From positions 1-10,042 of the forward strand of contig JAIFKN010000087.1 in NCBI GenBank assembly GCA_020049615.1: a DNA stretch of 10,042 bases, in the 5' to 3' direction. Position 1 is the stretch's first letter, and each line of letters opens with the position of its first letter. Positions 5,148 to 10,042 of this stretch are shown here, one piece after another. The notes under the pieces were generated by a model, which searched no databases, was not told the DNA's origin, and worked only from the letters and a program-made list of their open reading frames with translations. The stretch is from a bacterium. GTDB taxonomy: Bacteria; Planctomycetota; UBA11346. The translations under genes and the position numbers were made by a program.

Positions 5148-6820
5148 TGCTCCGCCTCGCCGGCCAACGCCCGGTAGTACTGCACCAGGGCCTGCTCGTA
5201 GCGTGCCGGGAAGGCGTCCGCCTTGACCTGGGACAGCACCTCGCGGTCCTGCGCCTCCAGGCCGACCTGCCAGCCGCTCGTGCGCTTGGCGGCCTTCTCG
5301 CCGTCCTCCAGGCCGCCCCCCGGACTCTGCTGGGCCTGGGGCTTGGCCTGCTGCATCTTCTGCTTGGCCTGCCGCATCTGCTGCTGCATCCGCTGCTGGG
5401 CCTGCTGCATCGCCTGCAGGGCCTGCTGCATCTCCTGCTGCGCCTGCTGCCGGTTCTGCTGGTCGAGCGCCTGCTTGGCCTGCTGCGCCTCCTGCTGCGC
5501 CTGCGTCTGCCGCATCTGCTGCATCTGCTGCGCGATGTCCTGCTGCTTCGCCGCCATCTCCTTGGACATCTCGGCCTGGGCCTGGAGCTGGTCGAGGAGC
5601 TGCTGCTGCTGGTCCTGCGCCTGCTGCATCGCCTGCGCGTCCTGCTCGAGCTGGGCCAGCTGCTGCTCGGCGGTCAGCTGGCGCTGGGCGTCCTGCTCGG
5701 CCTGGAGCTGCTGCATCTGCTGCTGCATCTGCCGCTGCGCCTGCTCCATCGCCGTCAGCGCGGCCTCCATCGCCCGTTCGGCGCCAGCCTTGTCCTGCTG
5801 CTGCAGTTCCTGCCTGGCCTGCTCGGCCGGCTGCTGCGCCGCGGTCTGCTGCTGGTCCTGCAGGTCGCGGGCGATGTCCTGCTGCCTGGCGGCGAGGCGG
5901 TCGGCCTCGGCCCTCGACAGCTCCTGCTCCGCCCGCGTCTCGTCGAGCAGCCGCTGCTGCTCGCGCTGCGTCGCCGCCAGGTCCTGCATCTTCTTGTCGA
6001 GCTCGGCGAGCGGATCACGGGTCGCGCCGGCAGCCTTGCGCTCGGCCTCCTCGAGCTTGTCGAGGGCCTTCTCCTGCGCGGATTGGGCCTCGGCCAGGTG
6101 GTTGTCGGCCAGCGCGTCGGCGGCCTTGTCCGTCTCCTTGGCGGCCTGGCCCTTGTCCAGCTCGTCGGCGGCGGCTTCGAGGTTCCGCTTGTCGCGCTCG
6201 TTCTCGGCCGCCTTGGCCTGCTCGCGCAACGCCTTGGCCGTCTCCTGCAGCGCCTTCTCCAGGCTCTTCTGCTGGCGGGCGAGGCGCTCAAGGTCCGAGC
6301 GCTCGGTCGCCGACAGGTCCGGCTTCTCCTTGCCCAGCGTCTGGTCGGACAGCTTGCCGGTCTCCTCCAGCAGGCGGCGCTGGGCGTCGATCGCGGCGCG
6401 CAGGTCATCAACGCCGTTGGCGGCGGCGATGCGGCCCTGGGCGTTGAGCGCCAGGCGGTCGAGCCGGCTGGCCAGCTCGCCCTGGGCGGCGGCGGCCCGG
6501 CCGAGCTCGGACGCGTCGCCGCGCGCGGCGCGCGACAGGCGGTCGACCACATAGGTCATGGTCTTGAGCTCGGCGTCGGGTGAACGCACCAGCACCGCCA
6601 GTTCGCTGGCGAGCTGCTCCAGGCGATCGGCCTGGGCGTCGTCGCCCAGGCGGTTGAAGCGCAGGTCGTCGGCGATCAGGTCGGCCTTGGCCGCGGCCTG
6701 CTCGGCCTGGGTGGCGACGCCGCGCTGCACGCCTTCCTGGGTGCGCACGACGCGGTCAAGGCCTTCGGCGGCAGGGATGGCGGCAGCGCAGATCAGCAGG
6801 GTCGGTACGAGCAGGCGCAT
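5144..6820 (-). CDS. Secreted Gln-rich coiled-coil protein, partner of the DUF4175-like protein
   Basis: The product has 558 residues. A signal peptide (MRLLVPTLLICAAAIPAAEG) is followed by a nearly continuous helical, coiled-coil-prone region (about 30-500). From about 320 to 500 it becomes extremely Gln/Ala/Met-rich, with repeats such as MQQQMQQLQ, QQMQQMRQ and MQQAQQRMQQQMRQ. A conserved-looking C-terminal cap follows: GWQVGLEAQDREVL (516-529) and FPARYEQALVQYYRALAGE (537-555). Such Gln-rich stretches form the C-terminal half of long DUF4175/TIGR02302-type proteins. Here that half appears to be a separate gene directly after the DUF4175-like N-terminal half. The ATG is chosen because AGGGGA lies 8 nt upstream and a standard signal peptide follows. 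An in-frame GTG at 6889 overlaps the previous stop (GTGA) but would add 23 basic residues before the signal sequence. The gene end overlaps the toroid gene by 4 bp. A periplasmic scaffold is inferred. Confidence 0.8.
   Translation of the reverse strand: MRLLVPTLLICAAAIPAAEGLDRVVRTQEGVQRGVATQAEQAAAKADLIADDLRFNRLGDDAQADRLEQLASELAVLVRSPDAELKTMTYVVDRLSRAARGDASELGRAAAAQGELASRLDRLALNAQGRIAAANGVDDLRAAIDAQRRLLEETGKLSDQTLGKEKPDLSATERSDLERLARQQKSLEKALQETAKALREQAKAAENERDKRNLEAAADELDKGQAAKETDKAADALADNHLAEAQSAQEKALDKLEEAERKAAGATRDPLAELDKKMQDLAATQREQQRLLDETRAEQELSRAEADRLAARQQDIARDLQDQQQTAAQQPAEQARQELQQQDKAGAERAMEAALTAMEQAQRQMQQQMQQLQAEQDAQRQLTAEQQLAQLEQDAQAMQQAQDQQQQLLDQLQAQAEMSKEMAAKQQDIAQQMQQMRQTQAQQEAQQAKQALDQQNRQQAQQEMQQALQAMQQAQQRMQQQMRQAKQKMQQAKPQAQQSPGGGLEDGEKAAKRTSGWQVGLEAQDREVLSQVKADAFPARYEQALVQYYRALAGEAEQ
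5321..5860 (-). repeat. CAG-rich low-complexity repeat inside the coiled-coil gene
   Basis: This stretch encodes residues about 321-500. On the plus strand it reads as irregular CTGCTG/CTGCAT runs, so CAG dominates the coding strand. The units are imperfect and interspersed with Met, Ala and Arg codons. This suggests slippage-driven growth tempered by selection for a heptad-like helix. Length variation between strains would be expected here. Confidence 0.7.
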
Positions 6821-6828
6821 GCGGAGTA

Positions 6829-6834
6829 TCCCCT
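6829..6834 (-). promoter_or_regulatory. Ribosome-binding site deciding the coiled-coil gene start
   Basis: AGGGGA on the minus strand lies 8 nt before the ATG at 6820-6818. It supports that ATG over the in-frame GTG at 6889-6887, which overlaps the preceding stop codon but would disturb the signal peptide. Confidence 0.55.
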
Positions 6835-6885
6835 GGGAGCGAACGTGCCGGGCGTGCCGGCTGTGACGGCTAATCCTGTCGACAT

Positions 6886-8592
6886 TCACGGCTTGCCCTC
6901 GGCGGCCCTGCGCACGCCTTCGACACCATCGCGGGCCTGGCGCTGGCCGTCGCGCACCGCCTTGATGCGCTGGAGGAGGTCGGCCTGCTCGCGCGCCAGG
7001 CGTTCGCGCATCTCGCGCGGATCGAGGATGCTGAAGGTGCCGCGCTGGCTGACGCCGACGTTGGCCTCGGGGGTGCGCGCATCGCGTACCTCCAGCCACC
7101 AGACCACCCGCGCGCCGGCCTCGAGGTTGAGCGCCGACAGGTCGAACGAGACCTCGCCCTGGGTCGATGCTGATCCCGAGGTCCCCACCCCCGGCACCTC
7201 GAGCGCCCCGGGGTCGCCGGTGACGGTCTCGGGCTCGACCCCTGGCGGGATGACCTGCCAGCGCAGGCGGGCGCCGGCCAGCCCATGGTCGTCGCGGGCG
7301 GTGAAGCGCACCGGCCAGCGGGCGAAGCGGGTCGCGTCCTTGTCGCGCGGCGGGAAGGTCGCGACCACGGTCGGGATGCGGTCGGGAATGGCGGCGATGG
7401 TCCAACGCGGCGGTGAACCGGCCGACAGTCCATCGGCCGCCTGCAGATCGATCGACCACCAGCCGTCTTCGCCCACCACGAAGCGGCCGCTGGCGGTGCC
7501 GCCATCGGCGCTGAGCGTCAATGGCGCGGTCACCGGCTCGCCGAGCCCTGCGGCGACGGCCAGCGAGGCCGCGGTGACGGCGCGGCTGAGCACCGCCTCG
7601 ACCGCCACGACGGTGCCGGTCGGCACCTGCAGATCGCCGACTTGGCTGCTCGCCTCCGGCTGGCGCAGGTAGTCCGGCTGGATCAGCCGCAGGTTCAGCG
7701 TCTTCACCGCCGGCCTCGGCAGCACGCGTACCGGCACCCACGCCTCCCAGCTGTGGTCGCCGGCGCGCGGGCGCAGGGCGAGATCTTCGACCGCCAGCTT
7801 GAGTTCGCCGCGGTAGATGGCCTTGCCCTCGATGGTGATGCGTTCGAGGCGCAGCGTCGAGGTGCGGCCGTCGGCGCCGCGGACCGCGGCGGTGGCCCGC
7901 TCGGGGAGCTCGGAGGCGGGGTCGACCTCGACCTCCACCGGCACCGGATCGCCACGGCCGATCAGCTCGGGGACGCGCACCGCGAGGATCCGCGTCGAGG
8001 TCGGATAGTGCGCGGGGAGGAAGGCCAGGCGGCGGGCGAAGGCGGCGGCGATGTCGCTGCGCCAGGCCGCCAGGCCAAGGCCAAGCAGCAGCAGGCCGGC
8101 GCTGGTCAGCAGGGCCCTGCGGGCCGGGCGCAGGTCCCAGGCCCGGCGGTGGTCGACGTCGCCGGCGGCGGTCTCGGCATCCGCGGCCAGGGCCTCGACC
8201 AGGCCGGTGGAGCCGATCTTGGCGCGGTTGCCGGCCTGCAGCTCACGCAGCAGCTGGACGGTGGAGATGAGGCGGCCGGCCAGCTCGGGGTGGCTGTCCT
8301 CCAGGCGCATGGCCAGCTCGTCGTCGCTGCGGCTGCGGCGCAGCTCGGCGAGCAGGCCCCCCCAGGCCTCGCGCCCGGCCAGCCACAGCAGCGTGGCGGT
8401 CAGCGCCAGCCGGGCCGCGAGGTCCCACCAGCCGCCACCGAACAGCGCGGTCACCGCCCAGTAGTCGATGGCCAGCCAGCCGAACAGGCCCGCCACCAGG
8501 ATGGCGACCAGGCGCCCGGCGAGGCGCGCCGCCTCGCCGGTACGGGCGCGCGAACGCAGCAGGTCGATGCGCGTGCGGATGGCGTCAGACAT
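6886..8592 (-). CDS. DUF4175-like three-TM membrane protein
   Basis: The 568-residue product has two closely spaced TM helices (about 26-46 and 57-74). A cytoplasmic loop follows, containing the family-type block DDELAMRLEDSHPELAGRLI (90-109), then a third TM (about 158-176). After that comes a long extracytoplasmic beta-rich region (190-520) with Ig-like strands. Phrases typical of DUF4175-like proteins are PAHYPTSTRILAVRVP (193-208), RIPTVVATFPP (405-415) and VRFTARDDHGLAGARLRW (428-445). A short charged helix (525-562) ends the protein. Canonical alphaproteobacterial members are about 800-850 residues and continue into a Gln-rich tail. Here the protein stops and the tail appears as the next gene. 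The ATG has AAAGG 5 nt upstream. It follows a hairpin-filled 174-bp spacer after the GATase-like gene. The biochemical role of the family is unknown; an envelope complex is inferred. Confidence 0.8.
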   Translation of the reverse strand: MSDAIRTRIDLLRSRARTGEAARLAGRLVAILVAGLFGWLAIDYWAVTALFGGGWWDLAARLALTATLLWLAGREAWGGLLAELRRSRSDDELAMRLEDSHPELAGRLISTVQLLRELQAGNRAKIGSTGLVEALAADAETAAGDVDHRRAWDLRPARRALLTSAGLLLLGLGLAAWRSDIAAAFARRLAFLPAHYPTSTRILAVRVPELIGRGDPVPVEVEVDPASELPERATAAVRGADGRTSTLRLERITIEGKAIYRGELKLAVEDLALRPRAGDHSWEAWVPVRVLPRPAVKTLNLRLIQPDYLRQPEASSQVGDLQVPTGTVVAVEAVLSRAVTAASLAVAAGLGEPVTAPLTLSADGGTASGRFVVGEDGWWSIDLQAADGLSAGSPPRWTIAAIPDRIPTVVATFPPRDKDATRFARWPVRFTARDDHGLAGARLRWQVIPPGVEPETVTGDPGALEVPGVGTSGSASTQGEVSFDLSALNLEAGARVVWWLEVRDARTPEANVGVSQRGTFSILDPREMRERLAREQADLLQRIKAVRDGQRQARDGVEGVRRAAEGKP

Positions 8593-8719
8593 GGGCGCCT
8601 TTCAGGAACCCGACGCGCAGCGTCGGAACGGCCGACGAACGGCGGTGGCGGCATACAATCGGCGCAGCCGATGCCGCCGCGGTTGCGACGCGCATGCGAC
8701 GCAACCGAGCCGCGACAAA

Positions 8720-8753
8720 GGCCGCGGGGGCAGGCCCATAGGGCCGCGGGGGC
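8720..8753. repeat. Direct repeat of GGCCGCGGGGGC
   Basis: Exact 12-bp copies lie at 8720-8731 and 8742-8753, 22 bp apart start to start, with the small hairpin GGCCC-ATA-GGGCC between them. Both copies are part of the hairpin-rich spacer. They may reflect tandem duplication of a palindromic unit. Confidence 0.6.
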
Positions 8754-8761
8754 GTAGCCCC
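8749..8761 (-). terminator. Short GC hairpin after the GATase-like gene
   Basis: GGGGC-GTA-GCCCC begins 5 nt after the TGA at 8769-8767, read leftward. No U-tract follows. Its position mirrors the hairpin after the stop at 1236. It could end or attenuate transcription before the DUF4175-like gene, or stabilise the upstream mRNA. Confidence 0.35.
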
Positions 8762-8766
8762 TGAGC

Positions 8767-10042
8767 TCATAGCATGTCCCAGCGTTTCCGGTACCACCAC
8801 TCCAGGCCGAGCAGCAGGACGAGGAGGCAGAGCACGCCGGGGGCGTTCCACAGCGTGACCTCCTCGCGCTTCTGCAGCCCGGCGCGCTGGCGGGCCTTGA
8901 TGATCTCAGCGACCTCGGCGGAGCGGGCGAGCGGGATGAAGGCCCCATCGCCGGCCTTGGCGATCTGCGCCAGCAGATCCTCGCGCATGCCGCCATCGTC
9001 GAGTTCGAGCTGCGGTTCGACCACGCTGACGGTGCGCTCGGCGGTGGTCTCGCCGGCCGCCCCGCCGGCCTCGCCGACGGTCAACACGACGCGGTGGCGG
9101 CCGGTGGCGCCGGGCACCCACTCGCCGGCGAACACACCGGGCTGCTCGCGCCGGGCGGCCAGCACGACCTGCTCCTTGGCCAGATCGCGCTCGACCGTGA
9201 CGGTGACGCTATCGGCGGCGAGCGGGTTGAAGTCGCTATCGAGCACGCGGGCGATGAGCTGGGCGCGATCGCCGACCGCGTACTCGCCACGATCGGTCTC
9301 GATCTGCACCCGGCTGGCGTTGCCCAGCAGGTGGGCCATGCCCAGCGACGAGGTCAGCTGGCCCCACAGCCGGCGGTGCTGGGCGACGCCCGGCTTGAAG
9401 CGCCAGCGCCAGCACTCGTCGGAGCCGATCCACGCCACCTGGCCGCGGCCGTAGCGCTGCACCGCCAGGATCGGCATGGGGTCGTCGCCACTGCGCCTGC
9501 TCGGATGCGCCAGCAGCACGGCGGCGCCGCTCTTGGCGCGCTTGACCGGATGGATCCAGCGCAGGGGTTCGGACTCGTTCCACTTCTGCGCGTTCTCGCC
9601 AGGGTCGGCGGCGAAGCGCAGGGCGGCCCAGCGCCCACCCTCGTTGGTCACCACCGGGCGCACCCCATCGGCGTCCCGGATCGTGCGGGACAGCTCGTCG
9701 GCCACGGTCAGCGGCGGCTGCGTGTCGGGCTCGACCGGCAGCAGCTGGTCGAGCACCGTGCCGGCCCACTGCACCGGCATCGCCCGACGCCCGGCGACGA
9801 CGATCAGGCCGCCGCCGTCGACGCGGACCCAGGACTCGATGCGCTTGAGGTCCTCGCTGGTGAAGAAGTCCGGAGCTATGTCGCCGAGGACGATGCAATC
9901 GATCTCCTGCCAGGCCTTGGCCTCCGCGGGCATGGCGCGCAGGAACCTGATCCCGCGGCTGTCGAGGTTGCGGTCGCCCTGGCGCAGGATGAAGGTCGGC
10001 TGGACGCGCTGGCGGTCGGCCTCGAAGATGCCGCGCAGGAAG
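8767..10042 (-). CDS. GATase-like/Ig-like membrane protein of a BatA-type operon (5' partial)
   Basis: The reading frame stays open to the right edge, so this is the C-terminal 424 residues of a longer protein. The Met at 9933 is internal: coding sequence upstream of it reads FLRGIFEADRQRVQPTFILR without a stop. Residues 45-85 form a Rossmann-type GATase-like core (CIVLGDIAPDFFTSEDL, then VDGGGLIVVAGRR). A later core segment is YGRGQVAWIGSDECWRWRF (197-215). No catalytic Cys-His-Glu triad is apparent, so glutaminase activity is unlikely. Residues 245-345 look like one or two Ig-like domains (EYAVGDRAQLIARVLDSDFNPL). A C-terminal TM helix (about 397-415, LWNAPGVLCLLVLLLGLEW) is followed by the basic tail YRKRWDML. 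This layout is typical of membrane proteins encoded beside BatA/DUF58/MoxR genes in planctomycetes. The missing N-terminus may hold further TM or vWA segments, which cannot be seen. TGA is at 8769-8767. Envelope role inferred. Confidence 0.75.
   Translation of the reverse strand, partial: FLRGIFEADRQRVQPTFILRQGDRNLDSRGIRFLRAMPAEAKAWQEIDCIVLGDIAPDFFTSEDLKRIESWVRVDGGGLIVVAGRRAMPVQWAGTVLDQLLPVEPDTQPPLTVADELSRTIRDADGVRPVVTNEGGRWAALRFAADPGENAQKWNESEPLRWIHPVKRAKSGAAVLLAHPSRRSGDDPMPILAVQRYGRGQVAWIGSDECWRWRFKPGVAQHRRLWGQLTSSLGMAHLLGNASRVQIETDRGEYAVGDRAQLIARVLDSDFNPLAADSVTVTVERDLAKEQVVLAARREQPGVFAGEWVPGATGRHRVVLTVGEAGGAAGETTAERTVSVVEPQLELDDGGMREDLLAQIAKAGDGAFIPLARSAEVAEIIKARQRAGLQKREEVTLWNAPGVLCLLVLLLGLEWWYRKRWDML

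Larger units (their letters stand above)
8593..8766. repeat. Hairpin-packed spacer between two operon genes
   Basis: This 174-bp gap between co-directional genes holds five consecutive inverted repeats. 8610-8626 is 7 bp with a GCA loop. 8647-8678 is GGCGGC/GCCGCC plus ATCGGC/GCCGAT with a GCA loop and a 5-nt bulge. 8680-8707 is an 8-bp outer stem around a CGCATGCG core. 8733-8745 is GGCCC-ATA-GGGCC. 8749-8761 is GGGGC-GTA-GCCCC. No gene or clear promoter is visible. Such density is unusual beside the 4-bp overlaps elsewhere in the run and suggests an inserted palindromic repeat cluster, an mRNA-processing site or an internal attenuator. Confidence 0.65.

Noticed and set aside
5093..6583. Leu-rich 496-codon plus-strand frame that looks like a membrane protein.
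   Set aside because: The Leu runs are the complement of CAG-rich Gln codons of the coiled-coil gene. The minus-strand product has a signal peptide, a ribosome site and a conserved-looking C-terminal cap.

Overview
The window is very GC-rich and densely coding. One gene reads rightward at the left edge (19-987). The rest is a leftward, operon-like run of six genes from the right edge down to about 1236. The most likely source is a planctomycete or another PVC-superphylum bacterium. The basis is the gene set: squalene-cyclase-like alpha/alpha-toroid proteins with signal peptides or membrane anchors, a glutamine-amidotransferase-like membrane protein, a DUF4175-like membrane protein, a Gln-rich coiled-coil partner and an NPCBM-like secreted protein. 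That set is characteristic of PVC genomes. The assignment is inference from protein families, not from a marker gene. The rightward gene, a ZapE/AFG1-type ATPase, looks most like the actinobacterial branch of its family.

Layout in transcription order of the leftward run: (1) 10042-8767, the C-terminal 424 residues of a GATase-like/Ig-like membrane protein whose 5' end lies outside the window; (2) a 174-bp spacer packed with GC-rich hairpins; (3) 8592-6886, a three-TM, DUF4175-like protein; (4) 6820-5144, a secreted Gln-rich coiled-coil protein that resembles the low-complexity C-terminal half of longer DUF4175 proteins; (5) 5147-4104, a secreted alpha/alpha-toroid protein; (6) 4107-3040, a secreted protein with a degenerate NPCBM-like C-terminus; (7) a 145-bp leader with a hairpin and a palindrome; (8) 2894-1236, a single-TM protein with a TonB-like Pro/acidic linker and a C-terminal toroid domain. 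Genes 4/5 and 5/6 overlap by 4 bp (GTGA and ATGA), so they are probably translationally coupled. Gene 8 has its own strong ribosome site and may be controlled separately.

All six leftward products carry a signal peptide or membrane segments, so I infer a joint envelope or periplasmic role. Related gene sets elsewhere sit next to MoxR/DUF58/BatA-type genes, which here would lie beyond the right edge. Both toroid proteins replace the catalytic Asp residues of squalene-hopene cyclases (DxDDT) with DxSVT, so a structural or binding role is more likely than terpene cyclisation.

The convergent spacer 988-1235 and the spacer 8593-8766 both hold clusters of perfect GC hairpins and share the 14-mer ATCGGCGCAGCCGA. 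This points to a family of intergenic palindromic repeats. I see no tRNA, rRNA, CRISPR array, insertion sequence or phage gene. No gene-free stretch exceeds 300 bp.
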